A DNA stretch of 64,000 nucleotides from Paramacrobiotus metropolitanus. Taxonomy: Eukaryota; Tardigrada; Eutardigrada; Parachela; Macrobiotidae. The position numbers and the translations under genes were made by a program. Position 1 is the stretch's first letter. Every line of letters starts with the position of its first letter. Positions 38,710 through 57,473 of this stretch are shown here, one piece after another. The stretch covers positions 186,001 to 250,000 of the forward strand of contig NW_026570246.1 in NCBI RefSeq assembly GCF_019649055.1, read 5' to 3'. The notes beneath the pieces are model-generated. The model saw only the letters and a program-made list of their open reading frames with translations, did no database searches and was not told the origin of the DNA.

Positions 38710-45789
<7,080 letters not shown>

Positions 45790-47221
45790 CTGTGTGTTGC
45801 ACAGCCGTCAAGGCCAGTTGGTTTGTATGTGAAATCCGTCCACACAATAGAATAGACAGAGCAAGCGAGGATACTGCTGGTCTTCTCAGAATAGCCACTG
45901 GTCACTTTAGGGGAAAATGCGTGCAAGGCAGTTATTAAGAGGGGAGTAAATACGCCGAAGGGCAGATCAAAAGACCGTATCAGTCAGCACAGCTGGCCGT
46001 GTCCTTTTGAGAGGAACAAACGATAATTTACGGGAATAAATTACAACAAAACTAGACGCCTTTGTATAAAATAGATTAGAAGGGAATTTAAATCAAGGCT
46101 GCATCGGATCAGGTGGAAACAGAAATCTCTTCTTACGAAGCTTGTAAACTTTAGTAAAGCCAAATCGGCGCATTATGATTGGAAGAACTTTAAATAGAAC
46201 CGCCAGGAATGTAAGAAACTTGGTTCCATCATGCGCAAATCTAGAACCTGTGTAGAGGCAGGTCCAGACGGTTTAGAAATAAATTATAATTCTTTAACGA
46301 ACTCTGAACGGTACTAAACGCTGTCGAAGGCATATAAAAATGTTTTCACGGTGCGATTTGTCATCAGGAATTCGGCTGATAGGGATGCACAAGAAAATGA
46401 ATTCGGAATCTGTGAATTACATTCGTACATGTGGCTGTTGTTGTAAGTAGACCAAAATGCCGGCCATGTGCAGTAGAGCTAACCTGGACTCCGGCAGTGT
46501 AAGCTTATCAGTGCCTTATCCGGTTCAAGCGGCTGGGTGTAAGTGCTTGTACGCGCTTACTCATTTACGAGAGCTCGTACACTAGCGTGCTCGACATAAG
46601 CAGCTGTTTTGCGCTTGCTGCTTGTCGATTGGTTGGCGGTGCGCCAAACTTGACAGCTGAAGCAGAGAAAAATAAATAGCGTACGGAACTTCACAAGCCT
46701 GGGTCCGCAGCGTAGATCTGGATGATAAATGTCGCAGGCAAAGTCACCTTGGAACAGATCATATGATGTTTTGCAACCCGCACCAATACCTCTGGATGCA
46801 ACTCAAGTGGATGTATGGGCCAAATAACCAGTGCATGGAGCATGGTGTTTGGTGCAGTATTTATTAAAGCTTTAAGCACTCATATAACACCAAAACATGA
46901 ATTTACACATCATTCATAGACCATGTTGCAGTTGTACGCTACACCTTGCTTGTACACTACACCTTCCACAAGTGAAAAGTAAAATTTAATATGTATTGAT
47001 ATTAATTTTATGTGTTACGGGCATTTACACATTTATCGTACCACTGTACGCATTTATCAATCAATTCTTTTCTTTCATAGAAAACTTAATTACAAAAAAA
47101 TTATCAAATTTTCATTTTAAACTGTAGTAATGCGTTCACTGCATGAGTGTATGTACGTGTTACCCACCAGTTACAGAGTCATCGGCAGACCAAAAAAATA
47201 TACGTACTTGAAATATATGGA

Positions 47222-47320
<99 letters not shown>

Positions 47321-49120
47321 AAATATTAACTTTTATTGTCAGATTTCTGGTAAAGAGACGATTATCGTAAAAAAAGCTTTATGCCTAACAATGAATTTAC
47401 CTATGAGCGAACAAATGAATCTATCTTACGGTAAATTACATATAGATATATTAATTTACAATGATTTTAAATGGTTGAGTTTCGTCTTCATCAAAGAACA
47501 TTGCACTAATAATTATTTAATAGTTTGTTCGGTAAAATTTATCCAGGTATAGTGAAATACGTACTCAGATCTAGACCAAGAGAAACAATATTAATTTTTG
47601 TCTATACTTCGAAGTATGGATTAATACTCGTACTGAAGTGCTACAGTAGTATCTATATAATATCAATTATCATTAATATGTAGTACAGTATGCTTATGTA
47701 TTATGCATGTACCTTGTGAAGCTTTTTGAAAAATCCAACATCCTTCCTAATCGGGTAGATGTCAATTTCTTGGTTTGTGGTAACAATTTGGTAGCTGCAA
47801 ACGTGTGCTGATCAAATTGTTTAAAATGCCGTCCGACTATAAATTAAGTACAGTACTGCATATAAACCGGGGGTTTATCCCATGCATGCCCGTGAATCCT
47901 GACCTTTACTGCGAAAGTTTTTCCCTTCTGCTCGACCTTAACCAAGTTAAATTGTATCGCCCGACTATCGTTTCAATTGCAGATGGTGTTTTCGAAAGGG
48001 GTGCATGGCCCGTGCATGTATCCCGTGTACGGTAGAAATACAGAGTACTGTATAGAGATATTTATACCTGGTTTTGTGATCCCCCAGAATCTCAATATTG
48101 TAAAAGGATGCATAAAAGTAAACAATGCTTTACCGGGACAATCTGCAACGTTCTAGCATCCAAAATCTTACCTCTGAACTGGAAGGCGACGAAAAACACA
48201 TCCACAGTAATCATTTAAAAAAATTCTAGCGTACAAAGCTGCACACAGTATTTTAAAAGTAATGGGCGGCAGAAAAAAATATATGACGTGTGCAGTGGTA
48301 AAATATATATTGGGATAACTACTGTACAAGTACTCTAGTGACTTGTGACAACCAACTTTCGAACAACAACCAAATCAGATCAGGACCTTTTGACTGTCCA
48401 ACTTCAGTATGTTGCGTTTTAGATTTCTACGATTTCCAATTTTCTTACCCGCTAATGTACATAATTCTGATATTAATTTTGCGCATGTAGTGGTACGTTG
48501 ATGTCTTGGCAGAAATATTTACAAAGAACAAAACCGTTTACCAATACTATATATAAAATTTGGCTTTGCTCAATGCACGCCAACGTAAGTTGTAAAGGAA
48601 CACATTTCTGCGACTGCATTAATTCTGTGTACAGTCTGAGGAATCCACATGGCAGAGATACAACCCGAAAATGTACTCAGCATACAAACAAAAACATGCT
48701 AAAATAATAGTAAGTACAACGAAAGCCCAAACCGAATTAAATGCTTTTGACAGCTACTCGTTTTACACAACAAAACGCATGCTTTAATACAGAGTAATCA
48801 CAGCTTGCCCAAGTGTAAGAAGTCGAAAGATCATTATAATAATTACTGCAATCGCATTTCAAGTCGTGAAATATTATGAATACAGTTCAATTGCAGCCTA
48901 TAAAATCAACAAAACAGTTAGTTAAACTATCACGATAACACCCAAGAATATATCATAAACGTGAAGTGGTGCCGTAAAACGGAAATCGCAAACGCTTTCG
49001 CGCGAAGTGTAACAAGTTACACAGGTAGATGCATCGATGTTCATATCGCTCGTCCGAAGTGATTTAACTATGCACCACTCCGAATTTTGCCGACAAACAA
49101 ACAAAAGTTGAAAGTTGTTT
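45790..49120. other. Intergenic region with (TA)n microsatellite
   Basis: About 3.3 kb between the kinase 5' region and the first GNAT gene's stop. First exon(s) and promoter of the kinase may lie in the left part (45.8-46.7 kb), but I could not place them. The rest is AT-rich with no supported gene. The frames through the microsatellite (Tyr-Ile repeats) are artefacts. Confidence 0.4.
47222..47317. repeat. (TA)n microsatellite, about 48 copies
   Basis: An uninterrupted alternating TA run of about 95 bases, flanked by ATGGATATT on the left and AAAGAAATATTAAC on the right. Perfect arrays of this length are expected to be length-polymorphic and are hard to assemble, so the true length may differ. 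Confidence 0.9.
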
Positions 49121-50026
49121 TCATCCGATATCTCCGGCAGTGACAGCAAAAACTCCTTTGATGTCGAAATGCGGATTGACATGACCCCGGTACATCACTA
49201 TGGCCACTTCTTCCTGGAATTTCCCATTTGCATCCTTAACAAACTGCTCAATATCGGGATTATCTTTTAGCACTTCGAAGTATATAACGCTAGGGTGGGA
49301 AATGCGCAGTAGAAAGCTGTTTATTATTTCCATGGCAATTTCTTTACTGTCCGCGTACAGCGGTCCCAGTCGATAGTGACCACTCTGGTAACCGCGTCGC
49401 AGTACTCCCAGTCCTTTGATCACATTTTCACCCGTGTATACTAGCGTCACGCATCCGGGCTGTGTAATCCACGCTTTGAGAAAATCCTTCCGGTCAACGG
49501 GAAAATACTTCCGGTAGAAATGTGCCACATCATCCAGCAAAATACCACCGGCATTATATTTGGCAATATTGTCGCTGTTACTAGACCGGTTAGCAGGAAT
49601 GCTATCAGTCCGTATTTCGCAGAACCCCGCTTTCCCGCACTGCCGAAATCCATCGCGTTCGTAGCGTGCTACCATCCCGGGAGCGGCGTACAGACCAATT
49701 GTGCGGAATCCGCAGTGCTTCAAGCCGGCATTCCACAGGTGTGTTCCCATCCCCTTGCCGCGGTATTTTGGATTCGCCCAGAATGCTCCGATGAAACTGT
49801 AGTCACTGGTGTAGTTCACTGCGCAGATAACGACGACTATTTCGCCGTCTAGAACGCCCATAAACAGACCGTTAGGATCGATGACGCTGTACAAAGGGAA
49901 ATCCTGGACGCCCACTGTCCAGTCGGGATCGTCTTCCCGTATCCAGTCCGAAAAGCAGCGGTTCATCTCGGAGTAATCCTGCAAGCTACTCGCACGAACC
50001 ACGGTAAAGTTTGGTATGTTTGCCAT
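49121..50026 (-). CDS. GNAT-family N-acetyltransferase, copy A
   Basis: A single-exon gene of 301 residues. The N-terminal GNAT fold has the acetyl-CoA loop YRGKGMGTHLWNAGL (motif A, R-x-x-G-x-G) near residues 94-108, preceded by the beta-4 strand FIGAFWANPKYRG and followed by GLYAAPGMVARYERDGF. The second half (from about 160) resembles the C-terminal domain paired with GNAT in YitH-like proteins (LGPLYADSKEIA). It probably transfers an acyl group from acyl-CoA to a small amine; the substrate is unknown. There is no signal peptide. It is intronless while neighbours are intron-rich. Copy B, 1.07 kb away on the same strand, is about 75-80% identical by eye, so this is a tandem duplication. Start: first ATG (MANIPNFTVVRASS), aligned with copy B. 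Confidence 0.87.
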   Translation of the reverse strand: MANIPNFTVVRASSLQDYSEMNRCFSDWIREDDPDWTVGVQDFPLYSVIDPNGLFMGVLDGEIVVVICAVNYTSDYSFIGAFWANPKYRGKGMGTHLWNAGLKHCGFRTIGLYAAPGMVARYERDGFRQCGKAGFCEIRTDSIPANRSSNSDNIAKYNAGGILLDDVAHFYRKYFPVDRKDFLKAWITQPGCVTLVYTGENVIKGLGVLRRGYQSGHYRLGPLYADSKEIAMEIINSFLLRISHPSVIYFEVLKDNPDIEQFVKDANGKFQEEVAIVMYRGHVNPHFDIKGVFAVTAGDIG

Positions 50027-51100
50027 TTAACTTAACGCCACTTAGATCTGTTAAAGAGGAGTGATTGTCGATTCCCGTCGATATATAGTATTTCGCTGAC
50101 AAAAATTAGTTCAGAGTCTTCAAACGACAGTAAATCATAAGTGGGAATCGGGGATTACGAAGACTTCGGAAACACGTGCAGCAGAATACGATTGTAAAGC
50201 TCTAAACGGCTTGTACTTACAGTTAATCCGTGCAACATTTTTGTAAAACTTCAGCGGAATTCACATTGATGAAGTCATACCATAGAAAAGCCAGGCTAAA
50301 CTCGTATCATCAGCTAAAGGCATGCCAGTACGCGTAAATTGGGTCGTCCTAACAGAATGATATCCGAGTATGAAGTGTAACTGTGTATTTATAAACACCA
50401 TAAAATCGTCAGAATATGAAGTACATTACTTCTGGCCGGAAATACACTTGCAGTAATGTATGATGGCGCTGTACTTGGTCGATACAAAGTTTATAATTAC
50501 TTTAATTGTGCTTTTTTACACGGTGTTTTCCGGTGTCCCCTCTCTGTGTAAATCCCAGCTCCACTTTACTTGCCGGAAGCTTAACAATTTACGATCACGG
50601 GCCAATAAACGTTGTTTGCCACCGGTATAATAATCAAAAACCCATTGCTGCAGAAACTGTAGGCAAGTAGAACAAAATGAAAATACAAAAGAAAAACGAA
50701 AAACAGAAAACGAGGGGACCAAGCAGTTCCCTCCACATAAAGTAGAAATTCCAGGAACAAGTGCCTTGCAGGCATTAACAAGGGAATGTCGGAGCTTTAT
50801 GATGGGAATTGGAATGACAACCCACTCAACTGCAACTCACCGATATGCACGGATAGCTGCTTGCTATCAAACGCTGATGTCAAGCCAAATTAAAACAGCA
50901 AAAAAGTACACTAATTACAAGCAAAACGGGTTGTATTAAAATTTATAAAAACATCATATAAAAGGTAATCACAGCGTTTTACGTGCAGTTAAGAGTACAA
51001 CTCATATTCAGGACGAGTTCTAGATCAACACCCCCGGGATGCAAATTAAGTGTCTGTAAATTAAGTGTCGATGTAAAACATTAATCTAAAAGCCTTTCAG
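50027..51100. other. Spacer between the two GNAT copies
   Basis: About 1.07 kb holding the copy A promoter and copy B 3' UTR. The duplication does not visibly extend into it. A short minus frame (50516-50722) has no recognisable content. No repeats or RNA genes are seen. Confidence 0.45.
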
Positions 51101-52015
51101 TTATCCTCCTATGTCTCCACAAGTAACAGCAAATACTCCGTTGACATCGAAATGCGGAATGTTCTGGCCGCGGTACATTACTGTTGCAACCTCCTCGTGA
51201 AACCTCCCTTTAGCGTCTTTAACGAACTGCTCCACATCGGGATTATCTTTCAATACTCCGAAGTATATAACAGACGGATGAGAAATGCGCAGTACAAAAT
51301 CGGCCATGATTTCCACGGCAATGTCCTTACTGCCCGCATACAACGGTCCCAAAAGGTAGCGACCACTCTCACAACCGCGTCTCAAAACACCCAGTCCCTT
51401 GATTATATGGTTCTTTACATACAACAGCGTCATGCATCCGGCCTGTGCTATCCAGGCTTTTAGAAAATCCCTGCGGTCAGCGGGAGAATATTTCCGACAG
51501 AATTGCGCCACATCTTCGAACGGAATATGACCCGTATTATTGTAGTCGACGATATTCTCGCTGATGCTGCGCCGGTTCGCTAAGATGTTATCAGTTCGAA
51601 TTTCGCACAATCCCGATTGTCCGCACTGCCGAAATCCATCACGCTCGTAACGGGCCACCATCCCGGGAGCGGCGTACAGACCAATTGTGCGGAAGCCGCA
51701 GTGCTTCAGACCGGCATTCCACAGGTGTGTTCCCATTCCTTTGCCGCGGTATTTCGGATTCGCCCAGAATGCTCCGATGAAGCTGTAGTCGCTGTTGTAA
51801 TTCACTGCGCAGATGATGACAACAATTTCGCCGTTTAGTACGCCCATAAACAGACCGTTGGGATCGATGATGCTGTACAGGGGGAAATCGTGGATGCCCA
51901 CTGTCCAGTTGTCGGGATCATCTTGTTGCAGCCAGTCCGAGAAATGGCGGTTCATTGCGGAATAATCGCGCTGGCTGCTGGCGCGAACCAACGAAAAGTT
52001 TGGTATTTCAGCCAT
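51101..52015 (-). CDS. GNAT-family N-acetyltransferase, copy B
   Basis: A single-exon gene of 304 residues, paralogue of copy A. It shares the start (MAEIPNFSLVRASS), the complete acetyl-CoA motif YRGKGMGTHLWNAGL and the stretch GLYAAPGMVARYERDGFRQCG. The second-half domain includes LGPLYAGSKDIAVEI. Divergence is higher in the middle linker (residues about 140-180, SENIVDYNNTGHIPFED) and at the C-terminus (VTCGDIGG against VTAGDIG). Both copies keep the motif and full length, so both look functional. The linker difference may mean different substrates, which is inference. No signal peptide or membrane segment is seen. Confidence 0.87.
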   Translation of the reverse strand: MAEIPNFSLVRASSQRDYSAMNRHFSDWLQQDDPDNWTVGIHDFPLYSIIDPNGLFMGVLNGEIVVIICAVNYNSDYSFIGAFWANPKYRGKGMGTHLWNAGLKHCGFRTIGLYAAPGMVARYERDGFRQCGQSGLCEIRTDNILANRRSISENIVDYNNTGHIPFEDVAQFCRKYSPADRRDFLKAWIAQAGCMTLLYVKNHIIKGLGVLRRGCESGRYLLGPLYAGSKDIAVEIMADFVLRISHPSVIYFGVLKDNPDVEQFVKDAKGRFHEEVATVMYRGQNIPHFDVNGVFAVTCGDIGG

Positions 52016-53083
52016 ATGTGGTTGGAGCTCTAGCGAGCAGATCGTTCAGTTACTGTATTATAATGAATTCCCTGACTACAATATTTCGCGCACAGTGGGC
52101 AGTGATCTGCTTCACATAATTTGGCACTGCGCGAAATCAAGGACGGCCAAAAATTCATAAAAGTCACGGAATAGAAACTATAAGTACAACATGTAAACTT
52201 ACGAGTAAAATTGCTATGTTCAGCTAACTCACAACGTTTCTACTTTCTAGTAAGTACTGTACTTAAAAGATTGCGATAATCCTTGCACTTGGCACTTGCA
52301 GTCTGACGATATCCCAGGGTGTACAAAGCAAGTCTAGCAAACCAGTTTGTTAGCAGAGCGGCTGGTCGACAAACGCAATGGATAGAAGTATGCATGCATG
52401 TGGTACCACAATACATCGTAGTAGTACCGTGCCTGATCCTTGGCAATTACATAATCTACATTATCTACGATTCTCGTACTGTCATTCCAATCTTAGTAAC
52501 TGTATTTAATGACCGCAAATTGAACTGAATTGTTTATGATGGTTAATTGTTAAGTACTTTTTTCAGTTTATATATGCCATTACTGATTACTAGTACGAAC
52601 ACTGGAGCCCACCGGGCAAGTTAAGTAATGATTTATCAGAAGTTACGAGTATTATCCATTGGTAATCTGCGAGCATCACTAAAGGAATAATGTTTAAATT
52701 TGAATCTTTAGAAGGTTTCGACTTGCCGACTTCCGCTGGCTTTGATTATGCTCTATACCGTGCTTAAGGGAATATGGATCAGTACTAAAAGTAGTCTGCT
52801 ATTTATAAATTATAAATTTTCGAATAGCGTAAAGAAGCCGATACTGACAAATCGTGGTAATTTCGTAGATAGAGTTTGTTTGTTTAATCTTTAATCTGCA
52901 GCAAGAAAAAGAAAATTATTTTGATTATTTGAAAACAAGCAACTATTTTCCAGAAATAGCGAAGTAATACCTACATCACTGTACAAGTCACAAGCCTTCC
53001 TCAACATGGCAGGCAACTTTCCCAAGATTCACACAACGTGTTAATACTATATTCACATGCACTGAGCAATTAACAAGCACGCT
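52016..53083. other. Intergenic spacer
   Basis: About 1.07 kb between the start of GNAT copy B and the stop of the chitin-binding gene, so it holds a promoter and a 3' UTR. It is AT-rich; I see no exon, repeat or RNA gene. Confidence 0.45.
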
Positions 53084-54164
53084 TTATGCCGAAGCAGCGG
53101 CGTCTCCTCCAGCGGGGGCGGCCGCAGCCGGAGCGGCGTCAGCAGCCGGAGCGGCATCAGCGGCGGCGGGTGCTGCAGCATCAGCGGCTTTTTCGGGAGC
53201 CTTCTCTTCGGCCTTGGCCTTGGCCTTGGCGCCCTTCTTCTTTCCTCCGGACGCAGCCTTAGCCGGTGGAGATGAGGCCTGATCGGGGGCTACAGCGCCG
53301 AGGCTGTCGGCAATCTTGTAGCTGTCCTCATCATCCAGCAGGCGGACATCGTGACCTTGGTACAATCGGCTGTTGGAGTAGTCATAGAAGCTCTTGGCTT
53401 TCGAGCAGTCCACATCGTAGAACCAGTGGCAGACCAGCGTAATTTGGTTGAAGATCTGTACAGCGCGGTATGCATCAGTAATCTATCTAGAAGGTTTATT
53501 TATCGATAAAAAAACATTTACGTACGCGTGGTACTTACTGTTAAGTTAGGGCACAGATAAGCAGTCTGGTTTCCATTGATGTCACAGCGTCGGATAACTG
53601 AAATCAATAAAATTTTAATACCACCAGAAATTAATATAAATGTTTCGTCGATAATTAGCTAATGGGTGTAGCCGGCGTGTTTAGATGGCGAAATTTATGC
53701 GCGTAATTTTAACTGCACGCACCTTGGCATTTGGTGTCAACATCGGCATAAAAGCCAGGCTTAACGGATGCGCAATCAAAATTTCCGGCAGGGATTTCGC
53801 TAAGGTTAGGATAGTCCTGGCCAGCTTTGGCGTTGGCTAATAAATTCCGGATGTCTTCGATTCCCAGTCGGGCTTTACCACGTAGCTGATCCAAGGCGCT
53901 CCACACTCCAGGACTTTGGGCTTGGCGTTTGACCTTTAAATAGATATTTTGACTGATAAATTAATACTTCGACTTAACTCGGGATTGGTTCAACTGGAAA
54001 AATTATGAGTGGATTAAATAAGGAATTAAGGAATGCAAAGAATAAGTAAAATGTAAATCAAATTGGAGTTGTTTCTCCTCACAGTTCAGTCGTAATACTA
54101 CGTAGCTTACCACACCGGCATAGGATACTCCCAAAAGGGCAGCCAAAAGGATTAAGTACTTCAT
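53084..54164 (-). CDS. Secreted protein with one chitin-binding type-2 domain and Lys/Ala-rich tail
   Basis: Four exons (54164-54111, 53933-53723, 53597-53539, 53455-53084) give 231 residues with all phases matching. A signal peptide starts MKYLILLAALLGVSYAG. A helical stretch with a possible basic processing site follows (VKRQAQ). The type-2 chitin-binding (CBM14/peritrophin) domain runs from FDCASVKPGFYADVDTKCQV through IRRCDINGNQTAYLC to FNQITLVCHWFYDVDC, giving six Cys in the family's order. This form, with PGYYAD and LVCDWWYNVDC-type wording, is common in arthropod cuticle and peritrophic proteins. The tail has a Lys/Ala block (KKKGAKAKAKAEEK) and then mostly Ala, Pro, Asp and Gly to the end. 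Likely an extracellular cuticle or gut-lining protein binding chitin; the tail's role is unknown. Confidence 0.88.
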
Positions 54165-55547
54165 GTTGTTGATTAGAAGCTTTAATGCTAACAATTATGC
54201 AGACAATACTACGTCAAATACCAAACAAGCCGATTATTGCTCGCAGTCGGAAGAGCAGACCACGAATGAAGTGATGATAAGATCCGTAACACAGCCTTTG
54301 TAATATATACAAGCATGTTTTGGTAAACACATTCACCGTTTGTTTGTGGCTATTTCTCCGAGGGTCAACGGTTCGAAGAGAGACAATTACGACAATACAT
54401 CATCATCTCGGCTAAATTTACGAACTGATACATCAATCTGGACTGCCTAACACGTGTAAAGTTTGTTATTTCCACCAACAGCGAGCATTGCTCCAGTTTT
54501 AGAATTTTTTGGCATAATGATGCCGACGGTCCTACCTACATAATTGTAAGCGTACTTACTAAATCGACTAACTTTTAATATAGTGTCGACAATGTGTCTT
54601 TGTAGAAATTTTGATGTATCATTACAACAATTACACAAAATAAATTAGCACGTAGGTCGTCCAAACAGCTATAATTTGACAAGTGATACTACTGTTTGGA
54701 TGAGCAGCAGTGAGCATATTCAGTATATTATATTTCATCAGATTTCACAAAATAATTTATCTTCCTCGATTTTAAAATATTTTTCTCGATTCTCGCGCTT
54801 TCCGGTTCCAAATCTCTCGATCGCATTTGCTGGGGTTCACCATACGCGCAAAGAAAAAGATGCAACTACAATACCTCTAATGCCAAACTGCCAACCATAG
54901 AAGCTTGCAGCAGATTGTGTTTGTCTCACTAACTATCAAAAGGTACACGCCTATAGTAATGTGGGATAAAACTATCCGTATATCTGTGTGGTTACTGGTT
55001 AGTAGAAGCATATTTGGTGCTTCTATCTATACACAGAATTACACATACTAAATATGTAACTACGAGTATCCGAGCTAGCTTTGCTGTAAAACTGATAGAA
55101 CTTTTGCAGTTCTCCAACAAGTACCAACCACCAGAGGAAGTGGTTATTGGGCCAATTAAGCAGCAGATTTAGCGGCGTATGGACGAATCTAACCTATTAG
55201 TAGTGTGTGCGATTTTCGTTCATTAAATTATTTCTCTATCGTTTATTGTGTAATTTTATTTGCATGTACAAGTTTACAACTGCCGTCGACAATAACACGA
55301 AATCCACACCAGTCCGGCATGCAGCTTGGTTCAAGGTACAAACAACAGTAAATCATTTTATATAATTTGAAACAATATAATTTGATCGCAGAACTTTGTA
55401 CAAAATCTTTGATCACATATCAAAAAATAAATTTCCAAAAGACACATCGCCTGCAGAATGCATAATTTTCTGCAGCCAACAGCGTTACCACTTAACCGCG
55501 GAACCAACCGCAAACAACATTAACGCTATCAAATATTCACCTGCCGG
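54165..55547. other. Intergenic spacer
   Basis: About 1.4 kb, holding the promoter of the chitin-binding gene (right of 54164) and the 3' UTR of the INPP5E-like gene. It is AT-rich with short chance frames only. Nothing else is supported. Confidence 0.45.
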
Positions 55548-57473
55548 TCATAAAATGACACACACAGCACTGTTGGTACTACGCGGCAGATTCTTCTGTA
55601 TAGCTCGTTGTATGGCCTGTTCGTTCTTCAACAGACCCACCGCTGCGGTGTAGATCTCTCTGTTGAACTGTCCCGCACAGATATCCAGATCATTTTGAGC
55701 ACGCACCTGCGGCCGGACCTTGACATCGAAGATGGCATACACCGGCCGATGGTCGGACGTCTTAATACTGGTGGCCGCGCCGTAACAGCGGCAGATGATG
55801 GGATTGCCTTTGCCGTTGGAGCGGAAGAGGATGCGGTCGGTGTAGGACGGAATGCGCTGTTTGGAGGAGCGATCATAGTGATCCGAGTTGAGATCAAACT
55901 TGTAGGTGGGCAAGAAGCTGATGGGATGCTCGCTGAAGTCGTGGATGGCGCAGCGTGTCTTGTGCGTGTACAGCTGATCCCACATGAGCAGTTTCTGAAA
56001 GTGTTCACCGTTCTCGTTGTCAGCGGAGCTGCGCGCCCCGCTGATCGTCGTCTCCACATTCTCGCGGGTCTCATTCAGGCGAAAATTGAAATCCCCAAAC
56101 CAGAAGACGTAATCCACAGCGTCGAAGCGGTTGCCCAGCCGGTTCTGCTCCAGGCTGCGCGGTAAATTGAGCTCCATGTAGATGCGATTTAATTGGTCAA
56201 TGCGCACGTCGACTTTCTCCCGCGAATGCCCGGCAGTCAAGTGCGAGGTGAGGAACATAAAGGATGAGCCAAACAGGTACAGCATTACGCCGACAAAGCC
56301 TTTGCTGTTCTTTTGATTAATCAGACGCAGATGATGCCGGGATACTAATGGTTTCGTACAGAACCAGATCAGGTCGCGTCGTAAGAAGATGCTAATGTGA
56401 ATGGTGCCCACCGACTCCGAAGCATACAGCACATGACTTAAGCCGATTGTTTTCTGCAGACCCACCTCCCAGGTGCGGAATTCTGGTATGCCTTCTTGAA
56501 CACCTACGAGTAAACGATAAACACAATCAGCTGAAACTCCATTTGCACAAACAGAAACATACTTTTTGCAGTCAACAAAGTGTAGTGAATTTTCAGAATC
56601 ATGCAGTAAACCTTAATTAACCGCTCTACACCATACAGTAAATGTTATTTGTACTCGTATCCATTTCATTTTCCGCTGTGAGGGTCGTACAGAAATATAA
56701 TATTTAAATTGTTTGTGATATTATGCTGCAGATCGAAGTGGTAATAAACTTAATTTTAATCAACATGACGCAGTGGAAAGTTCACACATTAAAAATTCAG
56801 TATTTGTGCAGAATTTACCAATGGCATAAAGGTCACACATTTCGGCAGCCGCGGGTTTTTTCGGGAATAAAAAATCTTTCAAATCTCCAAATGTCTCTTG
56901 GCCATTAACATTCCACGTCCCGATAAAAACGCGTAAATGATGATGGGGTAGATGTTTATTGAGCTCCTCCAGACTGAACAAATGATCGACATTCAGCGAC
57001 TGCTTCACCAACGATTTCCACTCTTGCAGTACTTCCTCCACCAGGGATTTGCGTCGCACCAAACTCTCGATATCCTGCGCCTGGGTGGCATTGGAATTCG
57101 TCACACTAATGGCGTCTTCATGGAAGGAATCGGCCGACAGACTGCGACAGTCCGAGGCGGACGACCAAATCTGTGAGCCGTGCGCTGACACCGTCAGCAC
57201 ATTGGCCAGCGGATCGACATACGGCGAGCCGTCCTCACCCATCGGGAATGTCACCTCCACGGCCGCCGGCACCGTGTCCGTGGGCAGCGGCTCAACGAAA
57301 ACTGTGTTGTCGTGTGCAGCTGCTGGACTGTGTTTGCCGTTGAGCTGCGGCTCTTCCACGACAACATGATCACTGGACGCGGTACTGGACGGTTCATCCT
57401 CGGATTTTTCCACGTATTTCCGTATGACACTTTTGCGTTTGGGATAGACTTTTTCGACGGGTGGATCGGCCAT
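55548..57473 (-). CDS. INPP5E: INPP5E-like inositol polyphosphate 5-phosphatase with CaaX box
   Basis: Two exons (57473-56819, 56503-55548) give 536 residues. The family removes the 5-phosphate from PI(4,5)P2 and PI(3,4,5)P3; INPP5E does so in the ciliary membrane. The N-terminal 180 residues are mostly disordered. The catalytic domain has GTWNVNGQ, VQEGIPEFRTWE, FLRRDLIWFC, FLTSHLTAGH, the signature VFWFGDFNFRLNETREN, LPTYKFDLNSDHYDRSSKQR, RIPSYTDRILFRS and SDHRPVYAIFDVKVRP. These follow vertebrate INPP5E (FIRRDLIWFC, SKQRTPSYTDRVLYRS, SDHRPVYGLF) more closely than OCRL, SHIP or synaptojanin. The last four residues are CVIL, a CaaX box whose Leu predicts geranylgeranylation, whereas human INPP5E ends CSVS. 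All catalytic residues appear present. Start: first ATG (MADPPVEK). Confidence 0.9.

Noticed and set aside
47130-47329. Two plus-strand frames of Tyr-Ile repeats
   Set aside because: They are translations of the (TA)n microsatellite, which is open in several frames; no coding signal.
55608-56165. 185-codon plus-strand frame
   Set aside because: Antisense of the INPP5E-like catalytic exon, where the sense frame has full family motifs.
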